Assembly (NCBI RefSeq): GCF_900113125.1
Contig: NZ_FOOG01000008.1
Location: 1-64,000, forward strand
Length of the DNA: 64,000 bases
Reading direction: 5' to 3'
DNA from: Halobacillus alkaliphilus
GTDB taxonomy: Bacteria > Bacillota > Bacilli > Bacillales > Halobacillaceae
Of this stretch, positions 8,581 through 17,041 are shown in pieces (within the stretch, counting starts at the first letter, position 1; each line of letters opens with the position of its first letter). The position numbers were made by a program, and so were the translations under genes. The notes under the pieces were generated by a model, which had not been told where the DNA came from, did no database searches, and saw nothing but the letters and a program-made list of their open reading frames with translations.

Positions 8581-9921
8581 ATGCACAGAGAGAAATGGGG
8601 AACAAAACTAGGTTTTATGCTGGCCGCTATGGGCTCAGCCGTAGGACTGGGTAATATATGGCGTTTCTCATTCGTAGCCGGTAATAACGGTGGAGGAGCT
8701 TTCTTGTTACTCTATCTGTTATTCGTGCTTATTATAGGAATTCCTCTATTACTTACAGAGGTAAGTATTGGACGGAAAGCAGAAAGCGATGTAGTAGGGT
8801 CTTTTCAAAAACTTGCTAAAGGAACGCCCTGGTATTTAACAGGCTTTTTCGGTATTATCAGTGCATTTCTTATCTTGAGTTTTTATGCCGTCGTTGCAGG
8901 CTGGGCTATCTTTTATTTCTGGAATTATATCAATGGATCATTTTTTACACAGCCGGCAGTCGGGTATGAAGGAGCTTTTGGCCAATTCATCAGCCATACA
9001 TGGCATCCAATTGCCTGGACCGCACTTTTCATGATTTTAACGATTATTATTGTATTAAGTGGTGTTAAAAAAGGGATTGAAGCAGCGAATAAAATTTTCA
9101 TGCCGCTGCTGGCATTAATTCTCATAGCCCTTGCGATATTCAGTTTATCGCTTGATGGTGCTTCAGAGGGAGTTAAGTTTTTATTCCAGCCGAATTGGTC
9201 GGCATTAAGTGAGCCTTCTATTTATATTGCTGCTCTCGGGCAGGCCTTCTTCTCGCTTAGTCTAGGAATGGGGGCGATGCTGACATATGGAAGTTACTTA
9301 AGGAAAGAGAATAAACTTCCAAGTGCGGCTTTAGGTATTGGATTAATGGATACGTTCTTCGCAGTGATTTCAGGGCTTGTAATCTTTCCGGCGGTTTTTG
9401 CCTTCGGTATAGATCCAAGTTCAGGCCCTCCGCTCGTGTTTATTACACTTCCAAGTATTTTTGAACAAATGCCGTTTGGAGGGATCGTTGGACTAGTGTT
9501 CTTCTTTGCCTTGATTCTGGCTTCTCTGTCTTCCTCCGTCTCCATCCTGGAAGTACCTACAGCTTATTTTATGCGAGTATTTGGATGGACGCGCTTTTCC
9601 ACAAGTGTGCTTATGGGTTCTATTATGTTCGTCATGGGCATCGCTGTTTCTTTAGGATTCGGTATTTGGTCAGGCATTACGCCGATTGGAGAAAGAAATA
9701 TCCTGGACTCCATGGATTATATCGCTTCCAATATTCTCTTGCCGCTAGGCGGTCTGTCCATGGCCCTTCTTGTTGGATGGTACTTTAAAAAGTCAGAAGC
9801 TCTTGAGTCTGCGGACTTGTCCTCTTCTTCAATTGGAGGCTTCTGGTATTTCATCGTGAAGTGGATGGCTCCCGTTCTTATAGTATTGATTTTCTTAAAC
9901 AAAATCGGTATTATCTTTTAA
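8581..9921 (+). CDS. Sodium-dependent transporter, SNF/NSS family
   Basis: This 446-residue membrane protein has the neurotransmitter:sodium symporter signature. It opens with WGTKLGFMLAAMGSAVGLGN followed by IWRFSFVAGNNGGGAFLL, which contains the unwound TM1 Na+/substrate site and the NSS GNIWRF motif. About 11 helices follow, the count common to prokaryotic LeuT/MhsT-type members. Known relatives import amino acids such as Leu, Trp or Tyr with Na+. In a salt-adapted organism this is likely driven by the sodium gradient. The start follows GGAAAGGAG. It is followed by its own terminator, so it is monocistronic. Confidence 0.93.
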   Translation: MHREKWGTKLGFMLAAMGSAVGLGNIWRFSFVAGNNGGGAFLLLYLLFVLIIGIPLLLTEVSIGRKAESDVVGSFQKLAKGTPWYLTGFFGIISAFLILSFYAVVAGWAIFYFWNYINGSFFTQPAVGYEGAFGQFISHTWHPIAWTALFMILTIIIVLSGVKKGIEAANKIFMPLLALILIALAIFSLSLDGASEGVKFLFQPNWSALSEPSIYIAALGQAFFSLSLGMGAMLTYGSYLRKENKLPSAALGIGLMDTFFAVISGLVIFPAVFAFGIDPSSGPPLVFITLPSIFEQMPFGGIVGLVFFFALILASLSSSVSILEVPTAYFMRVFGWTRFSTSVLMGSIMFVMGIAVSLGFGIWSGITPIGERNILDSMDYIASNILLPLGGLSMALLVGWYFKKSEALESADLSSSSIGGFWYFIVKWMAPVLIVLIFLNKIGIIF

Positions 9922-9943
9922 ATGCTTCCATCTAATAAATTGG

Positions 9944-9980
9944 AAAGAGATCCTGATGATTATCATCGGGATCTCTTTTA
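9944..9980 (+). terminator. Rho-independent terminator after the Na+ transporter gene
   Basis: A 17-bp stem, AAAGAGATCCTGATGAT with ATCATCGGGATCTCTTT, has one base in the loop and runs into a T-rich tail. Confidence 0.9.
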
Positions 9981-10121
9981 TTCTTGGAGGAAGAAGCATT
10001 TTTCCTTAATTAATCATTATTTTGTGAACGATAAAAGGAACATAAGACAGAAGTACAGGCGGCGTGTTAAACTACGACAGAACACTATTTTCTTTAGTAT
10101 GAGATAAAGGAGTCTGACCAT

Positions 10122-10433
10122 ATGGCGATACCAAATCAAAGCGTTCTCAAAAAAATGTCCAGTGAAATACAGGAAGCTATGCTTCAGCACAGTGACGAGC
10201 AAAAGGTTCGTGAACATATACGTTCTGTAAGGTTGTTAGCGGATCTATTTTTAGAACAGGGCCAGGAGGACACAACCCCTTCTAAACAAGGAAGTCAGAA
10301 GATGCATGAACCGACGGCGGATGAAATACGGCAGATGATGGGGGCAGATAAGACTCCAGATTCTAAACCAAAGAAAGAAGAAAATCGGCTGGAGGATGAT
10401 GATGCTAACGGATCATCAATTTTCGATTTTTAG
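10122..10433 (+). CDS. ywdI: YwdI-like protein
   Basis: This 103-residue hydrophilic protein begins MAIPNQSVLKKMSSEIQEA, has a helical middle (EHIRSVRLLADLFLEQ) and an acidic disordered tail ending GSSIFDF, like B. subtilis YwdI. No catalytic motif is visible and no function is known. The position directly before ywdK, 13 bp away, matches the B. subtilis order and supports the name. In B. subtilis ung precedes it; here a Na+ transporter gene does. Confidence 0.75.
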   Translation: MAIPNQSVLKKMSSEIQEAMLQHSDEQKVREHIRSVRLLADLFLEQGQEDTTPSKQGSQKMHEPTADEIRQMMGADKTPDSKPKKEENRLEDDDANGSSIFDF

Positions 10434-10446
10434 GAGGAGGTAAACG

Positions 10447-10815
10447 ATGAAACTAATTTTAATTGTAGCGGTTATTAATGGCTTTCTTTCAGTTGCTCTT
10501 GGAGCTTTCGGGGCCCATGGACTAGAAGGGAAAGTGTCTGAAAAAGGCTTGGAGCAATGGGGGAAAGCAGTTAATTATCAAATGTTCCATACAATGGCTT
10601 TATTTGTGACCGCCTTATTAATGAGCAAAATCCAGACCGGATTGATGACGGGAGCAGGATGGTTTTTCGTAGCAGGCATCATTCTCTTTTCAGGAAGTCT
10701 GTATATCTATGCGCCTACAGGTATTAAAACGTTTGCTATGATTACCCCGCTCGGAGGACTATCCTTCCTAATCGGCTGGATCTTGCTTGGTTATGCGGTT
10801 ATTAAACACCTTTAA
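10447..10815 (+). CDS. ywdK: DUF423 membrane protein YwdK
   Basis: This 122-residue protein has four hydrophobic helices and the DUF423 signature LGAFGAHGLEGK (about residues 19-30) followed by NYQMFHTMALF and, near the end, TPLGGLSFLIGW. The family is widespread in bacteria and has no known biochemical role. It starts after AGGAGGTAAACG and is 13 bp from ywdI, so the two are co-transcribed. Its TAA overlaps the stop codon of the convergent small membrane protein gene (TTTAAAA), leaving no room for a separate terminator. Confidence 0.88.
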   Translation: MKLILIVAVINGFLSVALGAFGAHGLEGKVSEKGLEQWGKAVNYQMFHTMALFVTALLMSKIQTGLMTGAGWFFVAGIILFSGSLYIYAPTGIKTFAMITPLGGLSFLIGWILLGYAVIKHL

Positions 10816-11060
10816 AAATAAAGAATGGTAGTAAATAAGAAAATAATTAACACGCGGAGAAGTTGAATGATCGCGTTGAGCATATTCTGGGTTTTCAGTT
10901 CAATTAAAGCCTCAAATAAAAAGCTTGCGGCTAAGACATAAAACATGAGCAGGATAATCCACTGGTGTTCTAGCTTAAAGAGCCCGAGAACTGCTAATAG
11001 CACAGCGAATGCCAGTGTTCCTAATTGAGCTTTATAAAAATTTTCATAAGGATGTCTCAT
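10812..11060 (-). CDS. Small three-helix membrane protein, function unknown
   Basis: This 82-residue protein begins MRHPYENFYKAQLGTLAFAV and has three hydrophobic helices, the last ending at the very C-terminus. A good ribosome binding site (AAAGGGTGA, five bases before ATG) supports it as a real gene. I do not recognise a named family. It converges with ywdK and their stop codons share bases at 10812-10815. Confidence 0.65.
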   Translation of the reverse strand: MRHPYENFYKAQLGTLAFAVLLAVLGLFKLEHQWIILLMFYVLAASFLFEALIELKTQNMLNAIIQLLRVLIIFLFTTILYF

Positions 11061-11087
11061 GGGTTCACCCTTTTCTATTGATAGGAG

Positions 11088-11122
11088 AAAAACTCGCTAA
11101 CTGATTTTAGCGAGTTTTTTTA
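11088..11122 (-). terminator. Bidirectional rho-independent terminator after gerQ
   Basis: AAAACTCGCTAA pairs with TTAGCGAGTTTT around a six-base loop. The minus-strand reading ends in TTTTTCTCC, and the plus-strand reading ends in seven T residues. Confidence 0.85.
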
Positions 11123-11136
11123 TGAGTTCAGACTGA

Positions 11137-11649
11137 TTATCGTGGCTGGTACTGAGCAAAGCCTGATCCTCCACCGTTGAACGGATAGCTATAATTAATT
11201 TCTTCATCAAATGTAATATAGTCAAGATAAATCATCAGCAATAAATAACGTTTTCCTGTTTCAGGATCACTTAAAATGATATGGTCCCTGCCGGCAGCCT
11301 CGATAATACCTTTGAAAACTTTAGCGTTCCATTGGGCATTATTCTCAAATGTCATGTACACTGTAGCTTGCTTTCCGGCGTTCAACCGTAAAATGTTTTC
11401 AATATATGATTGTTCTGTGGGGAGCATATTCGGTGGATTTATACCGCCAGACTGTCCCTGAGGCATTTGAGGCACCTGCCCACCACCGCTATATGCAGGT
11501 GGAAAACCTCCCTGTCCCTGATTGGAAGCTGGAGCGCTTGGATAATAATACATATATGGATTACTCGCGTAATAAGGGGAGGTGGGTTGATTATACATTT
11601 GCTGCTGCCCTTGCTGGGCGCCTCCCATAGATGGTTTTTTCTGAGCCAA
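11137..11649 (-). CDS. gerQ: Spore coat protein GerQ
   Basis: The N-terminal half is low-complexity Gln, Tyr, Pro and Gly (GAQQGQQQMYNQP and so on), and the C-terminal half is the conserved GerQ core (EQSYIENILRLNAGKQATVY, later GIIEAAGRDHIILSDPETG and LLLMIYLDYITFDEEI). GerQ sits in the coat of the spore, is needed for CwlJ location and activity, and is cross-linked by transglutaminase through N-terminal lysines. I start at TTG 11649, eight bases after AAGGAG. The GTG at 11658 overlaps the ribosome binding site. With this start the lysines fall at positions 4 and 5, close to those cross-linked in B. subtilis. It lies 21 bp downstream of cwlJ, the same pair as in B. subtilis. Confidence 0.9.
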   Translation of the reverse strand: MAQKKPSMGGAQQGQQQMYNQPTSPYYASNPYMYYYPSAPASNQGQGGFPPAYSGGGQVPQMPQGQSGGINPPNMLPTEQSYIENILRLNAGKQATVYMTFENNAQWNAKVFKGIIEAAGRDHIILSDPETGKRYLLLMIYLDYITFDEEINYSYPFNGGGSGFAQYQPR

Positions 11650-11670
11650 TTCACTCACTCCTTCAATAAA

Positions 11671-12093
11671 TTAGTACACACTTGGACAAGCAGATCTAGT
11701 AGGAGAATAAAAACAGTGGGACTTAAACCTTCCTGTATTCCATTGACCAAACCACTGGGCCGGACAGCTGCCTCCAGGCATGAAGAACCAGAGAGAGTTG
11801 CTGGCCGGATGATACCTCTTTCCGTTAATAACTTTCCTTGCCAGCCTTCGGTCTTTTTCGCGGGAGCGCTGGTAAAAGTATCCTTTTTGTGTTGCTTCAA
11901 AACCTCCAGGACTTTGATAAACCATCTGCCTTATCGAATCAATATCTGTGAAATCAATACAGTCTCCCCGTACACGATTAACGCCCGTGTTTCCGACCAT
12001 AAGCATACCCAGCTGCCCATCACCCTCTGCTTCTGCACGCATGAGTCTTCCAAGAAGCTTAACGTCCGCTTCGTTGTAAGGAATAACAGCCAC
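11671..12093 (-). CDS. cwlJ: Spore cortex-lytic enzyme CwlJ
   Basis: This 140-residue cell wall hydrolase has the Hydrolase_2 fold: LLGRLMRAEAEGDGQLGMLM with the catalytic Glu region at about residues 12-31, then VGNTGVNRVRGDC, GYFYQRSREKDRRLARKVIN and the end CPAQWFGQWNTGRFKSHCFY. It degrades cortex peptidoglycan during germination, including the Ca-dipicolinate route, and works with GerQ. Longer frames reach 12156, but GTG 12093 has GAGGTGA four bases upstream, aligns residue for residue with the B. subtilis start, and lies downstream of a sigma-E-like promoter at 12137-12166. Length matches the 142-residue B. subtilis protein. Confidence 0.9.
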   Translation of the reverse strand: MAVIPYNEADVKLLGRLMRAEAEGDGQLGMLMVGNTGVNRVRGDCIDFTDIDSIRQMVYQSPGGFEATQKGYFYQRSREKDRRLARKVINGKRYHPASNSLWFFMPGGSCPAQWFGQWNTGRFKSHCFYSPTRSACPSVY

Positions 12094-12136
12094 GCTGTCA
12101 CCTCGCTTTAATACAGACATGTTATTGCTCTTTAAC

Positions 12137-12166
12137 ACTATATGTAAGTCCACCATGATGATATGA
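12137..12166 (-). promoter_or_regulatory. Candidate sigma-E promoter of cwlJ-gerQ
   Basis: On the minus strand TCATATC (-35, 6 of 7 to KMATATT) is followed after 15 bases by CATATAGT (-10, 6 of 8 to CATACAMT). It lies about 45 bp upstream of the chosen cwlJ start. In B. subtilis cwlJ-gerQ depends on sigma-E, so the placement makes sense, but both boxes are imperfect. Confidence 0.5.
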
Positions 12167-12198
12167 ATAAAATATCAAGCCTTCTACTGTATTGCGGG

Positions 12199-12253
12199 AA
12201 AACCTTCCACCTCAGGTCATCCAAATTATGGATGACCTGAGGTGGAAGGTTTT
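12199..12253. repeat. Perfect 25-bp inverted repeat upstream of cwlJ
   Basis: The left arm at 12199-12223 (AAAACCTTCCACCTCAGG...) is the exact reverse complement of 12229-12253, around the 5-base loop AATTA. It is followed at about 12264-12300 by a second A/T-rich palindrome (TTTATTTAAGTTA and TAACTTAAATAAA). It lies between the hemQ terminator and the cwlJ promoter. It could be a strong bidirectional terminator or a repeat remnant. Confidence 0.8.
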
Positions 12254-12299
12254 GGGTGAAGTATTTTTATTTAAGTTAAATTGATTTTCTAACTTAAAT

Positions 12300-12336
12300 A
12301 AAAAAGGACTCCGCCTTAACAGGGCAGAGTCCTTTG
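12300..12336 (-). terminator. Rho-independent terminator of hemQ
   Basis: On the minus strand AAAGGACTCTGCC pairs with GGCGGAGTCCTTT (one mismatch), followed by six T residues, starting 6 bp past the hemQ stop. Confidence 0.88.
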
Positions 12337-12341
12337 TAGAG

Positions 12342-13079
12342 TTATACATGTAAGAATTGAGGAACAGCATCCGGTTTAAGCAGGTTTCCAATATAGAAGG
12401 AACCGAAATCGCCGTAGCGGGACGTAACCTCATCAAAACGCATTTCATACACAAGCTTTTTGAACTGAAGAACATCGTGAGCAAATAAGGTGACGCCCCA
12501 TTCCCAGTCATCAAAGCCGATGGAACCCGTAATAATCTGACGGATCTTTCCGGCATACTGACGTCCAGTCATTCCGTGCGCGTACATGAGTTTAGCTCGT
12601 TCGTCTTTTTCAAGTACATACCAGTTATCGTTACCCTGGCGGCGCTTGTCCATTGGATAGAAGCAGATATGATTCCACTTCGGAAGGGTTGGTTTCAAAC
12701 GCGCCTGAATTTCAGGATCGTCTTCGTTAGCATTTCCCATGTAGTTAGAGAGTTCCACAACTGATACATAAGAATAGGCAGGGGTGGTAAACTCGGCGAG
12801 CTTAGTTTTGTTGAAAGCTGTTTCGATTTCATTTAGTTCTTCCATTGTTGGGCGTAAGATCATCATCATGAAATCAGCTTTCTGTCCCATGATGGTGTAG
12901 AGAGCATGGCTGCCCTGTTTACTTTTTTCGGTATCTTCCCAATTGGAAATCATCTTTTGGAATTCGTGAATGGCCTGCTCGCGTTCTTCACTCGAGGCAT
13001 ATTTCCAAGAGGTCCAGTCAATTGAACGGAAATCGTGCAGGCAATACCATCCATCCATGGTTACTACTGCTTCTGGCAT
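12342..13079 (-). CDS. hemQ: Coproheme decarboxylase HemQ (ChdC)
   Basis: This 245-residue chlorite-dismutase-like protein performs the last step of the Gram-positive coproporphyrin heme pathway, decarboxylating Fe-coproporphyrin III to heme b with peroxide. Visible landmarks are [15 protein letters not shown] at the N-terminus, [14 protein letters not shown] (around residue 145, containing the catalytic Tyr and the KRR anion-binding residues) and [20 protein letters not shown] with the heme-ligand His. It corresponds to B. subtilis YwfI and lies beside pta as there. It is monocistronic with its own terminator. Confidence 0.94.
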   Translation of the reverse strand: MPEAVVTMDGWYCLHDFRSIDWTSWKYASSEEREQAIHEFQKMISNWEDTEKSKQGSHALYTIMGQKADFMMMILRPTMEELNEIETAFNKTKLAEFTTPAYSYVSVVELSNYMGNANEDDPEIQARLKPTLPKWNHICFYPMDKRRQGNDNWYVLEKDERAKLMYAHGMTGRQYAGKIRQIITGSIGFDDWEWGVTLFAHDVLQFKKLVYEMRFDEVTSRYGDFGSFYIGNLLKPDAVPQFLHV

Positions 13080-13261
13080 GGTATCGATCGCTCCTTTATG
13101 ATTTGGTTTATTTATTGAAAACTTCCTTTCTCAATATAACACAGTTGCTTCGTTACATCATGGGAATGACTTTGAACATAAAGAGAAAGGATAAGGATAG
13201 GGAAAGAAGAAATAAGAAGCAACTGGAACGTATATACTCAGGCAAAAGAGGGTAATGATAA

Positions 13262-13274
13262 TGAAATCGCTTCA
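13262..13274 (+). promoter_or_regulatory. Candidate catabolite-responsive element (cre) before pta
   Basis: TGAAATCGCTTCA resembles the CcpA site TGWAANCGNTNWCA but is one base short in the right arm. CcpA activates pta in B. subtilis through an upstream cre, so the position about 85 bp before the start is reasonable. Confidence 0.35.
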
Positions 13275-13358
13275 TTGTAAAAATCGATAGGAATGACTTT
13301 CATTTATACACAAAACCTTTTATCATGTATAACAGAAATGAAAATTGGAGGGTTCAAC

Positions 13359-14330
13359 ATGAGTAACCTATTTGATACATTGAGATCTAAGATAAACGGA
13401 CAAGGCAAGAAGGTCGTGTTTCCGGAAGGGTTGGACGAACGTATTTTAACAGCTGTCAGTCAGCTTGGTACAGAAGATTTACTGACACCTGTACTAGTCG
13501 GAAATGAAGAAAAAGTAAAACAGAAAGCATCTGAGGTCGGGGTGGATATTTCTTCGGCTGAAATTCTGGATCCTGCAAATTATGATGCTTTTGACGAAAT
13601 GGTGGCTAATTTCGTGGAGCGCCGTAAAGGAAAAGCCACTGAAGAGAAAGCACGAGAGATCCTGCAGGATGAGAATTACTTCGGTACAATGCTTGTTTAC
13701 ATGGGTAAAGCAGATGGTCTTGTAAGTGGTGCTGCTCATTCCACAGCAGATACCGTAAGACCTGCTCTTCAGATCATTAAAACAAAGCCTGGAATTAAGA
13801 AGACGTCAGGTGTATTTGTAATGGTACGCGATGAAGAAAAGTATGTTTTTGCTGACTGTGCGATCAACATTAACCCTGACAGTCAGGATCTGGCTGAAAT
13901 AGCTTTGGCTAGTGCCGACACGGCAAAGCTGTTTGATATCGATCCGAGAGTTGCTATGCTAAGCTTCTCTACTAGAGGCTCAGCAAAATCTCCAGAAACA
14001 GAAAAAGTAACGGAAGCGCTTGGACTTGCGAAAGAGCAGAATTCTGATCTGGTTATTGATGGAGAATTTCAGTTCGATGCAGCCTTCGTTCCTTCAGTGG
14101 CTGAGAAAAAAGCACCGGACTCTCCACTTAAAGGAGAAGCGAACACGTTTATTTTCCCAAGTCTTGAAGCGGGGAACATTGGTTATAAAATCGCTCAGCG
14201 TCTTGGTAATTTCGATGCCGTAGGTCCTGTATTGCAAGGCTTGAACCAGCCAGTTAACGATCTTTCAAGAGGTTGTAATGCTGATGATGTGTACAAACTT
14301 GCGATCATTACCGCTGCCCAATCACTATAA
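13359..14330 (+). CDS. pta: Phosphate acetyltransferase
   Basis: This 323-residue enzyme interconverts acetyl-CoA and acetyl phosphate, the first step of overflow acetate production with AckA. Family landmarks are KVVFPEGLDERILTA at the start, GAAHSTADTVRPALQIIKT in the middle and AGNIGYKIAQRLGNFDAVGP with GLNQPVNDLSRG near the end. Length equals that of B. subtilis Pta. I start at ATG 13359 after GGAGGG; a longer frame to 13293 lacks a ribosome binding site. It is divergent from hemQ and is probably controlled by CcpA. Confidence 0.95.
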   Translation: MSNLFDTLRSKINGQGKKVVFPEGLDERILTAVSQLGTEDLLTPVLVGNEEKVKQKASEVGVDISSAEILDPANYDAFDEMVANFVERRKGKATEEKAREILQDENYFGTMLVYMGKADGLVSGAAHSTADTVRPALQIIKTKPGIKKTSGVFVMVRDEEKYVFADCAININPDSQDLAEIALASADTAKLFDIDPRVAMLSFSTRGSAKSPETEKVTEALGLAKEQNSDLVIDGEFQFDAAFVPSVAEKKAPDSPLKGEANTFIFPSLEAGNIGYKIAQRLGNFDAVGPVLQGLNQPVNDLSRGCNADDVYKLAIITAAQSL

Positions 14331-14342
14331 TGATCAGAAGAA

Positions 14343-14369
14343 GTCAGCGATTTAATCGCTGGCTTTTTT
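14343..14369 (+). terminator. Rho-independent terminator of pta
   Basis: GTCAGCGATT pairs with AATCGCTGGC, followed by a T run. Confidence 0.88.
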
Positions 14370-14426
14370 CTATGTATGGCTTTATTGAATTATATTGCTC
14401 TTACAGTAAACCTCCCAATACTTTAA

Positions 14427-14512
14427 GGCTCGATTTCAAGATATGGAGTTATTGGGAAGGTCCGGAGGGGGACGATTCCGCTTTCCGCGGGCATGTGGTG
14501 AGCTTCCCGGAC
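14427..14512. repeat. Fragment of the large inverted-repeat family (copy B)
   Basis: GGCTCGATTTCAAGATATGG resembles the inner terminal repeat, and the block CTTTCCGCGGGCATGTGG with GTGAGCTTCC matches the body of copies A, D and E. It breaks off after about 85 bp with no right end, so it is a truncated copy. The rest of the gap to 14628 shows nothing clear apart from the lipL terminator. Confidence 0.75.
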
Positions 14513-14613
14513 ACTTATGGATAAAAATAGGTTCATGTCATTATTATTAAGGTTCAATTCTTCAAAAAAAATACTTCTTTCGAATGGAGAGCGGGGGATT
14601 TCTGTGCATGAAG

Positions 14614-14652
14614 AAAGCGCCCGATCCTCTATGTAAGGTTTTCGAGCGCTTT
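14614..14652 (-). terminator. Hairpin overlapping the 3' end of lipL
   Basis: AAAGCGCTCGA in the last codons can pair (one mismatch) with the downstream AAAGCGCCCGA arm; the minus strand continues CTTTCTTC. It is a likely but weaker terminator that overlaps the stop codon. Confidence 0.5.
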
Positions 14653-15471
14653 TTCATTCCGTTGGATCATTTGTTCCAGACGTTTGTTAAACCATTCAAC
14701 CTCTTGGCCTTCCAGGGGATCAACGGTGACTTCGCCAGATAGCTCGTAGATTTTCTTAAGTATCCGGTCGCGTACGTCAGATACACTGAGGCGGGTGCCT
14801 AATAGTTCATTGAGAGAAGCCATAACTTTCGGGTCAATGGAGGGATAGGTGAAGCGTGTTTCCTCTTCACGCTTCCCAAGTTCATAGAATTGCTTTAATA
14901 GCCGCGCTCGTTCAGCCCCGCTTCCGCTGACATCCAAATATATTTGGACGGCTGAGCCATTTTTTACCCTGCGTTGCGAAATTCCCGCAAACTTTTGCCC
15001 CCCTATACTTAAATCATAGGTGCCTGGACAATAGGAACGTGTAATTTCATAGGCTTTAATTTGATCGGTCAGGTCTTCAAACAGCAGTTGAGTAAACGAA
15101 ACCATAGCTTCATAGCCCTCGTGAATGTTTACTTCTTTAGAGTCTGGAAAAATAAGTGATAAATTGAGGACACCATCGTCCAATACAACGGCAAGACCGC
15201 CGGAATTTCTTACGATGACCTGGTATCCTTCCGACTTCAGGTATTCTATTCCATCTTTAATGTAAGGCAGCCGGGCATCGGGAATTCCAAGAACTACTGT
15301 ATTATGGTGAACCCAAAGCCTTGCCGCAGTCGGGCTCATTCCTTCTCCTACCGACATTGATAAGGCATCATCTATAGCGAAAGACTGGAGGGCGGAAAAA
15401 GATGGCCCTAAATTGCTCTGGTCCATGAAGCGATATTTTTGAGGTGTTAATAACGAATGTATGTTTTTCAT
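14629..15471 (-). CDS. lipL: Octanoyl-[GcvH]:protein N-octanoyltransferase LipL
   Basis: This 280-residue protein of the lipoate ligase/transferase fold transfers octanoyl groups from the glycine cleavage H protein to E2 subunits during lipoate assembly. Motifs seen are RLWVHHNTVVLGIPDARLPY, VIVRNSGGLAVVLDDGVLN (the conserved R-x-S-GG-A-V loop) and RSYCPGTYDLSIGGQKFAGI, which holds the likely nucleophile Cys in the LipL position and the catalytic Lys. I start at ATG 15471, with AAAGGAG nine bases upstream; the TTG at 15495 has no such site. Length and position (next to ywfO) match B. subtilis YwfL. Confidence 0.92.
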   Translation of the reverse strand: MKNIHSLLTPQKYRFMDQSNLGPSFSALQSFAIDDALSMSVGEGMSPTAARLWVHHNTVVLGIPDARLPYIKDGIEYLKSEGYQVIVRNSGGLAVVLDDGVLNLSLIFPDSKEVNIHEGYEAMVSFTQLLFEDLTDQIKAYEITRSYCPGTYDLSIGGQKFAGISQRRVKNGSAVQIYLDVSGSGAERARLLKQFYELGKREEETRFTYPSIDPKVMASLNELLGTRLSVSDVRDRILKKIYELSGEVTVDPLEGQEVEWFNKRLEQMIQRNEKALENLT

Positions 15472-15732
15472 AAAGCTGTACTCCTTTATCTGCAATCACC
15501 ACTCTTCATTATAGCAGAAGAAACCTGTTGCATGAATGGCGCAACGGCTGTAAAATCTTCAAAGGATTAAGATGTAACTCGCTAATTAGATAATAAAAAT
15601 GTTTGGATGTCTTGAAGCCTTCAAAGACAGGAGTGAAAGAGTGTTCCTGTCATTTTTTGTCTGTCAAGATGTTTTTTTGTCATAAAGAAAGGTATATAAT
15701 AGTTAAAAATGTCGTGAAGAAAGGACAAACTG

Positions 15733-17028
15733 ATGGGCTATCGTGATGAGAAATTAAGTGAAGAGAAGGTTTTTAAGGACCCCGTCCATCGCTATGTCCA
15801 CGTGCGGGACCGGGTAATCTGGGATTTGATCGGAACATCGGAATTTCAGCGGTTAAGACGGATCAAGCAGCTGGGCACCTCGTATTTAACATTCCACGGG
15901 GCAGAGCATAGCCGTTTTAACCATTCATTAGGCGTTTACGAAATTGTGCGCCGGATTATTGAGAACTTTAAGGACCGGCCGAACTGGGACGATGATGAAC
16001 GGCTGCTTTGTCTATGTGCGGCTTTGCTGCATGATTTGGGCCATGGGCCATTCTCCCATTCCTTCGAAAAGGTATTTAAGCTGGATCATGAAGATTATAC
16101 TCAAAAAATTTTACTTGGGGACACGGAAGTGAACAAGATTCTGACCCAGGTAGAAGAAGGCTTTCCAAAAAAAGTAGCCGATGTCATCAATAAAACGTAC
16201 GCGAATAAACTGGTGGTCAGTTTGATCTCCAGTCAAATCGACGCTGACCGGATGGATTATCTGCAACGGGACGCCTATTTCACCGGGGTCAGTTATGGCC
16301 ACTTTGATATGGAGCGAATCCTAAGGGTGATGCGCCCTATGGAAGATCAGGTTGTTGTGAAAGAGAGTGGTATGCATGCGGTAGAAGACTATATCATGAG
16401 TCGTTACCAAATGTACTGGCAGGTCTACTTTCACCCTGTGACGCGGAGCGCTGAGGTTATTTTATCCAAGATTCTTCATCGAGCGAAAGAACTTTATGAG
16501 TCCGGTTATACGTTCAAGCTGAAACCGACCCATTTCTTTTCTTTCTTTGCGGGCCAGCCCACACTCAAGGAGTATTTAGCACTTGATGAAGCTGTAACGC
16601 TGTATTACTTCCAAACATGGATGGAGGAAGACGACCCCGTTCTGAGTGATTTATGTGACCGTTTTGTAAATCGAAAACTGTTTAAATATATTGAATTTAA
16701 TCCCAATTCTCAGATGAACCAATGGATGGAATTGTATAAATTATTTTCTAAAGCAGGGCTGAATCCTGATTACTATCTGGTGGTCGATTCAAGTTCTGAT
16801 CTCCCTTATGACTTCTACCGTCCGGGGGAAGAGGAAGAGCGTCTGCCAATTCATCTGCTGCAGCCGAGTCAGGAATTAAGAGAGTTGTCACGGCTCTCTG
16901 ATATTGTTGAGGCTATTTCAGGTAAAAAACGGACAGACCATAAACTATATATTCCTCTGGACCGTCTGGAGGAAATGTCTAATCGTAGTAAGACGAAGAA
17001 GCGGATTATGGAAATATTGTATGGATAA
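15733..17028 (+). CDS. ywfO: HD-domain phosphohydrolase YwfO
   Basis: This 431-residue metal-dependent HD hydrolase is related to dNTP triphosphohydrolases. The metal and catalytic residues are in HSRFNHSLGVYE (His64) and LLHDLGHGPFSHSFEKV (H100, D101, H104, H109), with the later QIDADRMDYLQRDA Asp. B. subtilis YwfO is reported to hydrolyse nucleoside triphosphates; substrate preference cannot be read from the sequence. ywgA follows 13 bp later, and the two form an operon ended by a strong terminator. Confidence 0.9.
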   Translation: MGYRDEKLSEEKVFKDPVHRYVHVRDRVIWDLIGTSEFQRLRRIKQLGTSYLTFHGAEHSRFNHSLGVYEIVRRIIENFKDRPNWDDDERLLCLCAALLHDLGHGPFSHSFEKVFKLDHEDYTQKILLGDTEVNKILTQVEEGFPKKVADVINKTYANKLVVSLISSQIDADRMDYLQRDAYFTGVSYGHFDMERILRVMRPMEDQVVVKESGMHAVEDYIMSRYQMYWQVYFHPVTRSAEVILSKILHRAKELYESGYTFKLKPTHFFSFFAGQPTLKEYLALDEAVTLYYFQTWMEEDDPVLSDLCDRFVNRKLFKYIEFNPNSQMNQWMELYKLFSKAGLNPDYYLVVDSSSDLPYDFYRPGEEEERLPIHLLQPSQELRELSRLSDIVEAISGKKRTDHKLYIPLDRLEEMSNRSKTKKRIMEILYG

Positions 17029-17041
17029 GGAGTGAAGCTCC

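Noticed and set aside
11410-12111. 233-codon plus-strand frame across gerQ and cwlJ
   Set aside because: It opposes two well-identified genes and has no ribosome binding site or recognisable domain.
13160-13255. Short basic frame (MTLNIKRKDKDRERRNKKQLE-like) before pta
   Set aside because: It is about 30 residues, has no ribosome binding site, and lies in the divergent hemQ-pta promoter gap.
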